From contig JAKGSH010000002.1 in the NCBI GenBank assembly GCA_021568835.1, positions 248,001 to 312,000 of the forward strand: a stretch of DNA of 64,000 bases, read 5' to 3'. Positions 8,856 through 20,043 of this stretch are shown piece after piece. A program made the translations under genes and the position numbers. Numbering within the stretch: position 1 is the first letter of the stretch; each line of letters begins with the position of its first letter. Origin of the DNA: Streptomyces sp. Tue 6430. Lineage in GTDB: Bacteria; Actinomycetota; Actinomycetes; Streptomycetales; Streptomycetaceae. Under the pieces are notes generated by a model. The model saw only the letters and a list, made by a program, of their open reading frames with translations. It did not search any database and was not told the DNA's origin.

Positions 8856-9731
8856 TCAGCCGTCGAGGACCACCACGTCCAGCTCCCGCAGCCGCTCGGG
8901 CTCGGCCACCAGGTCGATCGCGGTGATCCGCTCGTCCTCGAGGGTGAAGCGGAACACCACGATCGGCCGCACCTTCGACTGCCACACCGCTCCCACCGAC
9001 CCGTCGACCAGCGCGATCCGGGCCGCTTCGGCACCGCCGGAGAACACACTCGCCACATCCCGGGCGCCCTGGGTGAGCGGAGCCGCACCGATGCGCACCG
9101 CCGTGTCGTCGGCCCGCATGGCGGCATCGGGGGCCAGCAGCGTCAGCAGCCGCTCGAACTCGCCGTTGCGGGCGGCGGTCAGGAACGCGTCCACGATCTT
9201 GTGCTGGCGCCGCAGGTCCGGCAGTGGAGAGGCGCCGTGCACCCGCCGCCGCGCCCGGCTGGCCAGCTGACGGGTGGCCGCCGGACTGCGCCCGATGATC
9301 GAGGCGATGTCGGTGAACGGCACGGCGAACGTGTCGTGCAGGACGAACGCGAGCCGCTCGTCCGGATCGAGCGTGTCCAGCACCACCATCAGCGCCAGAC
9401 CGACCGAGTCCGCCAGCATGGCCGCCTGCTCCGGGTCCGCCGCGTCCTGCGAACGCGGCCCGGCCGAGGAGTCGGCGTGCTCCTCGAAGAACTTCTCCCG
9501 CCGGCTGCGGGCCCGCAGGATGTCCAGACAGACCCGGCCCACCACCGTGGTGAGCCAGCCGTCGAGGTTCTCCACGGTGTCGGTGTCACTGCGGTGCAGC
9601 CGGATCCACGCCTCCTGCACCGCGTCCTCGGCCTCGTCGGTCGAACCGAGCATGCGGTGCGCCACGGCGTGCAGCCGCGGACGCTTCTCCTCGAACGCGC
9701 GTGCCAGGCGTTCGTTCTCCTGCATGACCAC
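8856..9731 (-). CDS. ECF sigma factor with SnoaL-like C-terminal domain (ECF41/ECF56-like, SigJ family)
   Basis: The 291-residue protein is a sigma factor for RNA polymerase. Region 2 is AHRMLGSTDEAEDAVQEAWI with the following helix VENLDGWLTTVVGRVCLDIL; region 4 is VPFTDIASIIGRSPAATRQL. Residues about 185-291 add a SnoaL-like domain, which replaces a separate anti-sigma factor in these groups. The DGGGK motif typical of ECF41 is not visible at its expected place (it reads ADDTAVRIGA), so the related ECF56 group is possible. It lies divergent to a carboxymuconolactone decarboxylase gene, the usual partner. Confidence 0.85.
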   Translation of the reverse strand: MVMQENERLARAFEEKRPRLHAVAHRMLGSTDEAEDAVQEAWIRLHRSDTDTVENLDGWLTTVVGRVCLDILRARSRREKFFEEHADSSAGPRSQDAADPEQAAMLADSVGLALMVVLDTLDPDERLAFVLHDTFAVPFTDIASIIGRSPAATRQLASRARRRVHGASPLPDLRRQHKIVDAFLTAARNGEFERLLTLLAPDAAMRADDTAVRIGAAPLTQGARDVASVFSGGAEAARIALVDGSVGAVWQSKVRPIVVFRFTLEDERITAIDLVAEPERLRELDVVVLDG

Positions 9732-9771
9732 CGTCGTCCCCTTCGATCTCGGTCGGTGCGTGGCCCGCGCC

Positions 9772-9798
9772 TGTCACATCTTCGTGCCGCCGGCCGTC
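9772..9798 (+). promoter_or_regulatory. ECF41-type promoter, first copy (faces right)
   Basis: TGTCACA, 16 bases, then CGTC matches the published ECF41 promoter. The sequence after it (ATAGCAGTGACG) is identical to that after the second copy at 10294. It faces away from the sigma gene and into a stretch without a clear gene. Confidence 0.6.
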
Positions 9799-10293
9799 AT
9801 AGCAGTGACGAATGGGAGCATCCGCGTGTGACGGGATGCGGTCGCGCTCGCAGGCCGCGACAGTGCGCCGGGCCCTGCCGTGCGCTCTCCCGGATTCGCT
9901 CGGAGCCCCGAGACCAGGCTCCCCGGCCCCTTCACGAGCACCCATGACGACCTTACGGCCGTGGGAAGTCACCCGCAGCGACAACCCGAACGCACAGGCC
10001 GGGTTCCTGACCCGCTGCGCGACGCTGGTCAGCGGCCGCCGCTCGAGGTGGGCCGTCCTGCGCCGCCGGCGCGCGCATCCGGCGCCCCGGCCGTCCCGAG
10101 GACGAGGCGCCGCCGAGCGAGCGCCCCTCGCAGACCGCTCCTCACAGACCGCCCGCGTCGACGTCGGTGCCTGACCGCCGCGCCGGCGGACAGTACGACG
10201 CGCCGGACGGACAGGACGCCGCGCCGGATCCCCCGCGGCGCGGAGCCCCTCCAACCCGTGCCGGCCCGGCCGGCACCCCCGCCGACCAGCCGC
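9799..10293. other. Stretch between two ECF41-type promoters
   Basis: About 500 bases lie between the two identical promoter elements. The best candidate gene is a short rightward frame from ATG 9945 to 10174 (76 codons, beginning MTTLRPWEVTRSDNPNAQ). It has no homology that I recognise, an Arg/Ala-rich tail, and no clear ribosome site. It may be a gene remnant left after duplication of the promoter. Confidence 0.35.
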
Positions 10294-10320
10294 TGTCACA
10301 CTCGCCCGCCCTCGTTCGTC
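10294..10320 (+). promoter_or_regulatory. ECF41-type promoter for the decarboxylase gene, second copy
   Basis: TGTCACA, 16 bases, then CGTC, followed by ATAGCAGTGACG. It lies 65 bases before the decarboxylase start. It matches the known promoter of ECF41 sigma factors in sequence and spacing and supports control by the adjacent sigma gene. Confidence 0.75.
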
Positions 10321-10385
10321 ATAGCAGTGACGCCGCCGGCCGGCGGCGTCGGACACCGATCGATGAATCGATGAGAGGAATGACC

Positions 10386-10838
10386 ATGGAAGCGCGCCTG
10401 CAGAACCCGGCGATGATCCTTGAGGCCACGCAGCCCATTCAGGAGATGTACAAGGCCATCTATTCCGGCGGCGTCTCCAAGACGACCCTCGACCTGGTCC
10501 ACCTGCGCGCGAGCCAGATCAACGGCTGCAGCTCCTGCGTGGACTCCGGTGCCCGCGGCGCCCGCAAGGCCGGCGAGAGCGAGGAGCGCCTGTTCGCCGT
10601 CGCCGCCTGGCGCGAGACGTCCTACTTCACCGACGCCGAGCGCGCCGCGCTGGAGCTCGCCGAGGCCGCCACCCGGTTGTCGGACCGCAGCGACCCGGTT
10701 CCGGACGACGTCTGGGAGCGCGCCGCCGCCCACTACGACGACAAGGGCCTGGCCGCGCTGACCCTGATGGTCGCCCTGACCAACTTCTTCAACCGGCTCA
10801 ACGTCACCACCAGGCAGATCGCCGGAGCCTGGGGCTGA
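10386..10838 (+). CDS. Carboxymuconolactone decarboxylase-family (AhpD-like) protein
   Basis: The 150-residue protein belongs to the CMD/AhpD fold. The redox motif is NGCSSCVDSGARGARKAGES, in which CSSC and the downstream charged residues match the E-x-x-C-x-x-C-x-x-x-H type with the His replaced. In AhpD the two cysteines reduce peroxides or disulfides. The ATG at 10386 is chosen because GAGAGGA lies at proper distance; the ATG two codons earlier would abut it. The promoter at 10294 and the neighbouring ECF sigma gene are the known partnership, in which the CMD, oxidoreductase or epimerase gene is the sole or main target. Confidence 0.88.
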   Translation: MEARLQNPAMILEATQPIQEMYKAIYSGGVSKTTLDLVHLRASQINGCSSCVDSGARGARKAGESEERLFAVAAWRETSYFTDAERAALELAEAATRLSDRSDPVPDDVWERAAAHYDDKGLAALTLMVALTNFFNRLNVTTRQIAGAWG

Positions 10839-10853
10839 CCGGCCCGCACCCGC

Positions 10854-10893
10854 CGTCAGGCCCGGCCCACCGCGTGGTGGGCCGGGCCTGACG
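10854..10893 (+). terminator. Strong hairpin after the decarboxylase gene
   Basis: An 18-bp perfect stem (CGTCAGGCCCGGCCCACC and its complement) closes on the 4-base loop GCGT, 15 bases after the stop codon. It lacks a T run, as is usual in Streptomyces. Confidence 0.8.
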
Positions 10894-11058
10894 CGTGGTG
10901 GACCCGTGGTGGACCTGCTCACCGCCCACCAGGCCTCCCGCCTCCTGGCCACCGCCACCCACCTGGCCGCCCGGCTCACCGCCGCCGGCACCCCCGCCGA
11001 GATCACCGCCTTCGACGCCGGCCGGCACCGGCACACCGGCACACCGGCACCGGCACGG

Positions 11059-11640
11059 CTACCCGCCCGCCACCCCCCGCTCCTCCAGCGCCTTGCGCAG
11101 GGCCCGCACGGCGTAGAAGGCGCGGCTCTTGACGGTGCCGGGCGGGATGCCGAGGTGCCCGGCCGCCTGGGCCACGCTGCACTCCAGGTAGTACATGAGC
11201 CGGATGACGGTCCGCTGCTGCTCGTTCAGCTCCCGCAGTGCTTCCAGCACCACATGGGAGGTCAGGGCGGAGTCCGTGCCGTCGCAGGAGGCGTCCAGGT
11301 CCTCCACCGGCATCAGCTCCAACGGCCTCGTCCGCCGGGCCCGGTGGTGGTCGACGACCAGGTTCCTGGCCACGGTGAACAACCACGGCCGCAGGTGTTC
11401 GCCGCGGGTGCCCAGGAACTCGGCGTGCTTCCAGGCACGGGTGGCCGTCTCCTGGAGGATGTCCTCCGCCTTGTGCCAGTCACCGTCCAGCAGCCGCGCC
11501 GCGTACCGGACGAGCAAGGGCCCGTACCGCTCGTAGATGTCCCGGAGGAAGGCGTCGCAGTCGGCGTCCGACGCGACGTGCCGGGCATGCGTCCCGGCTG
11601 GAGCGAGGGGGGTGGCCCCCGCCACCAAGGTCCCGTTCAT
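11059..11640 (-). CDS. ECF-type sigma factor
   Basis: The 193-residue protein has only sigma regions 2 and 4. Region 2 reads YGPLLVRYAARLLDGDWHKA then EDILQETATRAWKH. Region 4 is VIRLMYYLECSVAQAAGHLG then IPPGTVKSRAFYAVRAL, a helix-turn-helix for the -35 element. There is no anti-sigma gene next to it and no C-terminal extension. The start is ATG at 11640. Its closest relatives are sigma L- or SigM-like factors of actinobacteria, but I cannot place the subgroup. It diverges from a secreted beta/gamma-crystallin gene across a 730-base gap. Confidence 0.85.
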   Translation of the reverse strand: MNGTLVAGATPLAPAGTHARHVASDADCDAFLRDIYERYGPLLVRYAARLLDGDWHKAEDILQETATRAWKHAEFLGTRGEHLRPWLFTVARNLVVDHHRARRTRPLELMPVEDLDASCDGTDSALTSHVVLEALRELNEQQRTVIRLMYYLECSVAQAAGHLGIPPGTVKSRAFYAVRALRKALEERGVAGG

Positions 11641-12370
11641 GGGTGGTGCTCAATCCTGTTCAAGTGTTCTGTGGCCTGCCTCCCGCACGGGCGGGGGCGG
11701 GCCAACACTCTCCGGATCGCCTTGGCCAAACCTTGTCGTCTTCTTGTCGCGCCGCCAGGACACCTCACACCGGCGTTGCGACCACCACCTCGCCGCCGAA
11801 GAGAGCTGCCCGCCGATCGGGGAGGGAGGGGAGGGAGCCAGGGCATCCGGCGGCGCCGACCCGTAAGACGACCGGGGTGCTCCCCCACCACCCCGGAGGC
11901 AGGACACGGGCTGCAAACGCGCCGAGAGCCCGCACGGTTCACCGCGGATCACTCCGGAAAACTTCCGCGAGCCGTGAACCGATCGCCGTCCGGCACCGTT
12001 CTTCGCGGTGAGTGCTCCGCTTCGTACACGGGGCACGTCGACGCGGCCGGTCCGAACCCCCTGACGACCGGACGCGGAACCCGGGTCGCCGTCCCCTTCG
12101 GGCGGCGACCCGGGCCTTTCGGGCGGCGACCACCGCGCCCCGTCGAACCGACCGGACGCGCACGCGTCAGGTCGACGGGGCCGGACGACACCCCTTGTCC
12201 CGCCGTCTCCGCGCCTCGGCGCGCGGCGGCCGGCCACAGACCGGGCCGCCCACCCGTTTCACCTCCTGCGTCACCGGCCGCCCCTCTCGCACGCACAGCG
12301 AAGGGGGACGGCCGGGCGTCAACGGTGCTGCTCCGCAGTACCGCACCACCACGGAAGGAAAGCTCCACCC
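11641..12370. other. 730-base gap between the ECF sigma gene and the crystallin gene
   Basis: No gene is supported on either strand. The left end must hold the leftward promoter of the sigma gene and the right end the promoter and AGGAA-type ribosome site of the crystallin-like gene. A hairpin at 12080-12114 lies in between. Confidence 0.5.
12080..12114. terminator. 12-bp hairpin in the sigma/crystallin gap
   Basis: CCCGGGTCGCCG and its exact complement flank an 11-base loop. The right arm is partly repeated just after it (TTTCGGGCGGCGACC). It could be a terminator or a regulatory site; no adjacent stop codon identifies a gene it serves. Confidence 0.35.
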
Positions 12371-12697
12371 ATGAAGCGCCCCCTCGCACGCATCGCGCTC
12401 GTCCTGGCGGCGGGAGCCACGGCGGCTCTGCTGCCCGCCCTCCCGGCCGCCGCGACCAACCAGACCGGCTGCGGCGACCGGACCGACTTCGTCAAGGTCT
12501 GGTACGACGGCGGCCGGCAGACCGCGTGCTACGCCAACGCGGGTGTCATCGCACCCCAGCTCCCGAACGTCTACAGGGTCACGTCCGGCAACAACAACAT
12601 CGAGATGATCCTGGGCGACCAGGTGATGACCATGCCCAAGTGGTCGAACATCCGCGAGGTCGAGGGCCGGACGCTGTACATCCTGCAGATCCGCTGA
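12371..12697 (+). CDS. Secreted beta/gamma-crystallin-type protein
   Basis: The 108-residue precursor has a Sec leader (RIALVLAAGATAALLPALPA, cleaved after AAA) and a mature domain of about 80 residues. It contains TGCGDRTDFVKVWYDGG and TACYANAGVI, the pattern of the single-domain beta/gamma-crystallin proteins of Streptomyces, which include a killer-toxin-like protein and metalloproteinase inhibitors. Two Cys (in GCG and ACY) could form a disulfide. The start ATG at 12371 has GGAAGGAAAG upstream. It could be an antifungal or inhibitory secreted protein; this is inference from fold only. A strong hairpin follows. Confidence 0.75.
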   Translation: MKRPLARIALVLAAGATAALLPALPAAATNQTGCGDRTDFVKVWYDGGRQTACYANAGVIAPQLPNVYRVTSGNNNIEMILGDQVMTMPKWSNIREVEGRTLYILQIR

Positions 12698-14835
<2,138 letters not shown>

Positions 14836-14836
<1 letters not shown>

Positions 14837-14865
14837 CCGGCGGCGGCCGGCCGCCCGCCGCCGGT
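14836..14865 (+). terminator. Hairpin overlapping the hydrolase stop codon
   Basis: ACCGGCGGCG pairs with CGCCGCCGGT around a 10-base GC-rich loop, starting at the last base of the stop codon. It is a plausible terminator for the two-gene hydrolase operon. Confidence 0.6.
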
Positions 14866-15041
14866 GACGGATGCGGCGGGCCCGGCGGTGCACCTCGCCC
14901 GGGCCCCTCCGGGAAGGACGCGGCCGGCCGCCGAACGGGCCCGCCGGTGCTGCCCGGCATGTGCGCCGGGGACGGGGAGAAGACGGAGACGGCCGCCGGC
15001 GGACACGCCCGGCCGACGACCTGGCGCAGCCCGAGGACGCC

Positions 15042-18000
15042 CTAACCTCCCATCGAGGGACGGAGCCCGCGAGCGGGATCACCACTCGTCGGAACCGGGA
15101 CCCGATGGCTGCCGACGGCCCGCTCCGGCACGACGGGCACGGGGTCCGCTTCGGCGTCCAGGGCGGCGAGCCGGTCCCGGACCTGCTGGGCGCTGGGCAA
15201 CAACGCCCGCTGTTCGGCGTCGGCGAGCGCGCGGACCCAGTGCACGCGGGCGGCCTCCCGGTCGCCCATGGCCAGGAGGGTGTCGCCCAGGCGCATCAGC
15301 ACGCCGACGGCGTTCCGGTGGTCCCCCAGCTCCCCGAACGCCTCCAGCGCCCGCCGGTAGGTGGCCACCGACTCCTCGTACCGGCCGAGCCGACGGAGGG
15401 CGTAGCCCAGGCAGTCCCAACTCTGAGCCCGCTGCCACGGGGCGTCCAGAACCTCGAACATGGCGAGGGCCTCCTCGCTGTACACGAGGCTCTTCTCGAG
15501 CTCCCCCAGGTTGGAGTGGAACCAGGCGAGCTCGTTGAGGCATTCGGCCGTCCACAGCTCGTCGCCCGCCACCCGGGACAGCGCGAGCCCTCGCTCGGAG
15601 AACGCCACGGCCTCCGGGATCCGGCCGAAAAGGTACAGCGCACACGCCGTGCCGTAGTGGGCGCGGGCCTGTTCGGCGGCCACGTCGAGTTCCTCGAAGA
15701 TCGCGGTGGCGTCCCGCAGGTGGCGCAGGGCCTGTTCCTGGTGGCCGAGGTAGCCGTGGATGCTGCCGAGGTGGCGCAGGCAGCGGCCTTCCTCGAGGCG
15801 GTCGCCCCGGCGCCGGGCCACGTCCAGGGCGGGGGTCAGCGCGGTGACGGCCTCCGGCCAGTATTCCTGGCGGTTCAGGTATTCCTGCAGCGACCAGGCC
15901 AGTCCGGTGACGTGACGGTCCAGCCCCTGGTTGACGGCGGTGTGCAGCAGGGCGGCCAGGACCCGGTGTTCGGCGGTGAGCCACCGGTTCGCCTCCTCCA
16001 CGCCGGTGAGTGTTTCCGGGACGACGCCCGCGCGGGGGAGCCGAGGTCGAGTTCGGGCGACGAGGCCTGCTTGAGCAGCAGGTTGGCCCCGTGGGCCGTG
16101 AACATGCAGTGGTCCAGGAGCCGGAGGGTGGCCGCCTGGCGCTCACCGGCGTCGTCGTGGGTGTGGGTGAGTTCGCCGGCGTAGACGCGCAGCAGATCGT
16201 GCAGGGCGAACCGGCCGGGCCGGGGCTGTTCGACGAGGCAGGAACGGGTCAGCCGGTCGAGCAGCCGGCGTGTCCGTGGCAGGGGGAGCCCGGCGAGGCC
16301 GGCGGCGGCCGCGGCGGTGATGTGGGGTCCGGGGTGGAGGGCGAGGAGGCGGAAGAGGCGGGCGGTGGGCTCGTCCAGAGAACGGTAGGACCAGGAGAAC
16401 ACCGCCCGCACGTCGGTGGCGGTGTCGAAGCCGGTGAACGCGTCCAGGCCGCCGTGGGCCTCGTGCAGGTCGTCGGCGATGGCGTGGAGGGGGAAGGCGG
16501 GGTCGAGTTCGGCGCGGGCGGCGACCACGGCGAGTGCCAGGGGCAGCCGCCCGCACAGGCGGACGATGTCCGCCGCGGCGGCGGGTTCGGCGGCCAGGCG
16601 CTGCGTTCCCAGTCGTCGCTCCAGTGCCTGGTGGGCCTCGGCAGGGGAGGGCAGGGGGAGGGTGAGGGGCTTGGCCCCGTCGGTCGCGATCAGACCGGCG
16701 AGCCGGTTGCGGCTGGTGATCAGGGTGAGGCAGTCGGTTCCCGCCGGCAGCAGGGGGCGCACCTGCTGCTCGTCGCGGGCGTTGTCCAGGACGAGCAGGA
16801 CGCGTCGGCCGGCCAGGAGACTGCGGAACAGTGTGCCGCGGTCGGCGGTGCCCTCGGGGATGCGCTGGGCGGGGACGCCGAGAGCGGTGAGGAAGCCGTG
16901 CAGGGCGTCGCCGGGTTCCACGGCGGGCGCGTGCGGATGGAACCCGCACAGATTCACGAAGAGCTGTCCGTCGGGAAAGGAGGACGCGATCCGGTGGGAG
17001 TGGTGGACGGCGAAGGTGGTCTTGCCCACACCGGGGGCGCCGCCGATGACGACGACGGGAGCACCGGCCGGTCCCGGCCGCCCGGGCGCACCGCTCACGG
17101 CGGACAGCCACGCGCTCTCGGTCGTCCGCCCGGCGAACACCGGCAGATCACCCGGCAGTTGCCTCGGGCGCGCCACCCGTGGCACCTCGCTTCCGCCGGC
17201 GCCCCCGGCCGGGGCACCGCTCGCCCCGGACCCGTCCGCCGAACCGGCGGACGCCCCGGCGCTCGCACCGGACGGCGTCGCGTCGGGCGGCGTCGCGTCG
17301 GAGACCGGCGCGCGGGACACGCCACCATGGGCCGTGGCGCCGGGCCGCGCGCCGAGGGCCGCGGTTTCGTCCTGCCCTTCCCGCGCCCCGCATCCTGCCG
17401 ATCGACTCGGACCACGGCTGTCTGCCGTACCGGTCGCGTCTGCCGTGTCTGCCGCGCCGATCACGGCTGCCGCGCCGGCCGTCGGGCCCGCCGCTCCTGC
17501 CGTGCCCGGCGGGGACAGCGGCGGCAGGTCGTGGCGCAGGATGCCGTCGTGCAGGGCGCGCAGCGCCGGGCTGGGATCGAGGCCGAGTTCGTCGGCGAGG
17601 TGCCGGCGCAGATCCGCGTAGCGACGCAGTGCCTCGGGGTGCCGGCCGGCCAGGTACAGGGCGCGCAGCAGCAGGGCCCAGCCGGTCTCCCGCAGCGGGT
17701 GCCGCACCGTCAGTTCCTGTGCCGCCGCCAGGGCTTGCGGTACCCGTCCGCTCAGGAGCAGGGCGGTGGCACGGATCTCCCGGGTGGTCTGCCGCAGTTC
17801 CTCCAGACGTGCGGCCTCGGGAGCGGCGAACAGGTGGTGCGCGGCGTCGGCGAGCGCGGCACCGCGCCACATCTCCAGCGCCCGGCCGGCCTCCCGCACC
17901 CCCTCCGCGGGCCGCCCCTGGTCCAGCAGTCGGTGCGTCAGGGCCACGGCCCGCTCGAAGCGCACGGTGTCCCGGCACTCGGACGGGACGCGCAGGGCGT

Positions 18001-18310
18001 AACCGCCGGGCCTGGTGACCAACACCTCGAACGTCCCCCGCCCGCGCAGGTGCTGGGGCTCCAGGACCGCGCGGACCTTGCTGACGTGGGCGTGCAGGGA
18101 GGCCGTCGCCCCGCCCGGTGCTCGCCCCGGCTGCTGCGGCCACAGCTCCTCGCACAGCGTCTCGGCGGCGACCGTACGACCGTCGGCGAGCAGCAGCCGG
18201 ATCACCAGCAGCCGCTGCCTGCGCCGCCCCGGATCCAGCACCGCGCCCGCCCGCCGCACCACCAGCGGACCCAACAACTCGAAGTCGAACTCGTCTCTCA
18301 CAACCGTCAC
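15042..18310 (-). CDS. SARP-type regulator with NB-ARC and TPR domains (AfsR-like; one-base frameshift in this sequence)
   Basis: This 1,090-codon gene encodes a large regulator. Residues about 1-100 are an OmpR-like winged helix (FELLGPLVVRRAGAVLDPG), then the BTAD domain to about 260. A low-complexity Ala/Gly/Ser linker leads to an NB-ARC ATPase: P-loop VIGGAPGVGKTTFAVHHS, Walker B RRVLLVLDNA, and the LTLITSRN motif. The C-terminus is a run of TPR helices. The frame breaks near 16036 in a CCCCC run; one added C restores a continuous protein. The start is GTG at 18310 with GGGAAGAG upstream. SARPs activate secondary metabolism or morphology genes. It stands alone, so its target is unknown. 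Confidence 0.88.
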
Positions 18311-18587
18311 CGCTCTTCCCGCATCCCGCACAATTGTCCTGACCACCCGCACCCGCGCGGCCCGCCGGCACGAGCACACCCGGCTCCGGCCGCGGTCCAC
18401 CGGCCTGCCCGGGCGGGCCGCCCACGGGCGGGGCGACGAACGCCGGGCACCGCACCGCCCGCAGATCCGCGCGCGCCCGGGCCGGCCGGGACGAGCCCGC
18501 ACGGCCCGGCCCACCCCCGGTCCGCGGCGTGGCCCCGGCCGAGCACCCGCCGGCGAGGCGGTCGCCGCGCCGCACGTCGGCGCCGGG

Positions 18588-19037
18588 TCAGCGCCCGACG
18601 TCGAACGTGGCGGCGCGCGGGAGGAACACCGTGCTTCCGTCCTCGGCCACCGCCGGCACCGCGACGTACCGGGCACCCCGGTCCGGCTCGGCCGCCTCCT
18701 GCCGCGTCATCTTCAGCGCGCAGGCGCAGCGCGAGGTGCCGTCCGGGGTGCTGCGGCAGGTGGCGTCGTCCGCGTGCCGCAGCACCGCCCCGGTCGGGGC
18801 GAGGTGCGAACGCGCCGGTCGTGCCAGGACCTTCAGGCCCCGTACGCCCGAGTCGTCCCGTACGTCGGCGGTGAAGGCGAGCGAGCCGGCGCTGCCGCCG
18901 GACGGCGTGACGCAGCGGGCCGAGGCGTCGGCCGGGGACGGCTCCGTGGCGGTCGAGGCCACGGCGGGACCATCCGCGGCCACCGCGCCGAGGACGGCGA
19001 CACCGATGAGCGACGGGACGACAACGCGCTTGGACAT
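18588..19037 (-). CDS. DUF5707-type secreted protein
   Basis: The 149-residue precursor starts MSKRVVVPSLIGVAVLGAVA and is probably cleaved after AVAS. The mature part has TPSGGSAGSLAFTADVRDDS, GLKVLARPA, and two Cys in CRSTPDGTSRCAC, and ends with FLPRAATFDVGR. This is the pattern of the DUF5707 family, which is confined to Streptomyces and relatives. Function is unknown; the fold may be an immunoglobulin-like domain. The ATG at 19037 has GGGGGATC upstream. It diverges from nothing obvious on its 5' side, where a 600-base gap begins. Confidence 0.7.
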   Translation of the reverse strand: MSKRVVVPSLIGVAVLGAVAADGPAVASTATEPSPADASARCVTPSGGSAGSLAFTADVRDDSGVRGLKVLARPARSHLAPTGAVLRHADDATCRSTPDGTSRCACALKMTRQEAAEPDRGARYVAVPAVAEDGSTVFLPRAATFDVGR

Positions 19038-19642
19038 GGCAGATCCCCCTGGACCGCTGTGGGAGCAGGCGTGGTCGGCCTGCGGGACGGAACGGGAGGC
19101 GAAGCACGGAACCGAGCGCCAGAACCGCTGGTGGAGCCGGTGGCCGGCCGCTTTCCCGATGTGGTCGAGACTACGGTCGGGGCACGGCGTGTTCCTCGGG
19201 CGGCCGGATGATTGCCGCGTCCAACCACAGGTGGAGAACGCCTGCGGGTGTCCACCGCCCGGGCCCCGCCGCCTGTGCACCCCAGGTAAGAGAACGGAAT
19301 CCGCCTCCAGCCGGAGCCGGGCCGCTCACCTGCGGCCATAGCCTTGTCCCGGCAGCGAGGAGAACCGGCGGCCGGCCGGTCCCGGTCCCGGTTCCGTTCT
19401 GCTGACCTGCGCAAGCACACCACCGTGTGAGGGGGAACGGCAACGGCCCTCTCGCGCACCCGACATGAGGGCCCCGGCCGCCCGAAAGCATCCGGCACCC
19501 GCCCTTCCCGCCTCCCCACCACGCCCGCCACGACCACTGCACCCATTACGCCCGCCACGATTACTGCACCCATCAAGCCCGCCACGATTACTGCACCCAC
19601 TGCACCCACTGCACCCGCCGCGATCCAGGAGACCTCCCCGCC
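19038..19642. other. 600-base gap with a tandem repeat
   Basis: No gene is supported. The left end carries the promoter of the DUF5707 gene. The right end has the imperfect repeat described at 19521. The repeat runs up to the ribosome site of the small membrane protein at 19643. Confidence 0.45.
19521..19618 (+). repeat. Imperfect tandem repeat, about 27-base unit
   Basis: The unit GCCCGCCACGATTACTGCAC with its flanks recurs three times with small changes, then decays into shorter ACTGCACCC copies. It is less GC-rich than the surroundings, and lies just before a gene start, so it could affect transcription or be a slippage product. Confidence 0.75.
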
Positions 19643-19962
19643 GTGACCGATTCCCGCCGATCCCTGACCCGTCTGCTGCGCCGCACCTTCGGCAACGCCT
19701 TCGCCCTGGTCTACCTCGCGCTCTGCGCCGCCCTGTTCGTGTGGGCGGTCCTGGTGAGCGTCACGGACGACTCGGGGAGTCCATGGCGATCATCTTCCCG
19801 CTGCTCGCCACCGCTCCGACCAGCTTCGTGCTGTTCCTCCTGCCGGGGGGCCTGGCGACGGTCGTGGCCGTCGTCGTCCTCGGGGCGCTGGTCAACGCCG
19901 CGGTCATCGGCTGGTGCGCCCGCGTACTGCGGCGCGGCGTCCCTTCGGACCCGGCGTCCTGA
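19643..19962 (+). CDS. Small membrane protein (one-base frameshift in this sequence)
   Basis: Once a single G is restored to the GGGG run near 19775, the two frames join into 106 residues. The N-terminus is Arg-rich and is followed by three hydrophobic segments: FALVYLALCAALFVWAVLV, the block IIFPLLATAPTSFVLFLLP, and VVAVVVLGALVNAAVIGW. A short charged tail ends the protein. I recognise the type as the SCO4225-like small membrane proteins of Streptomyces, function unknown. The start is a GTG at 19643 with CAGGAGAC upstream. The conservation across the frame break supports an intact gene. Confidence 0.65.
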
Positions 19963-20043
19963 GTCCCGGCGGACCGGCATGAACCAAGGTGCCCCTCACC
20001 CCGTTGAGTGATCGAGCGAACGCCGTCCACAGTAGGGAACGTC

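Noticed and set aside
10894..11058. Small rightward gene starting GTGGTGGACCTGCTC
   Set aside because: It reads VVDLLTAHQASRLLATATHL but runs into the sigma gene on the opposite strand without a stop nearby or ribosome site. It may be a relic; too weak to list.
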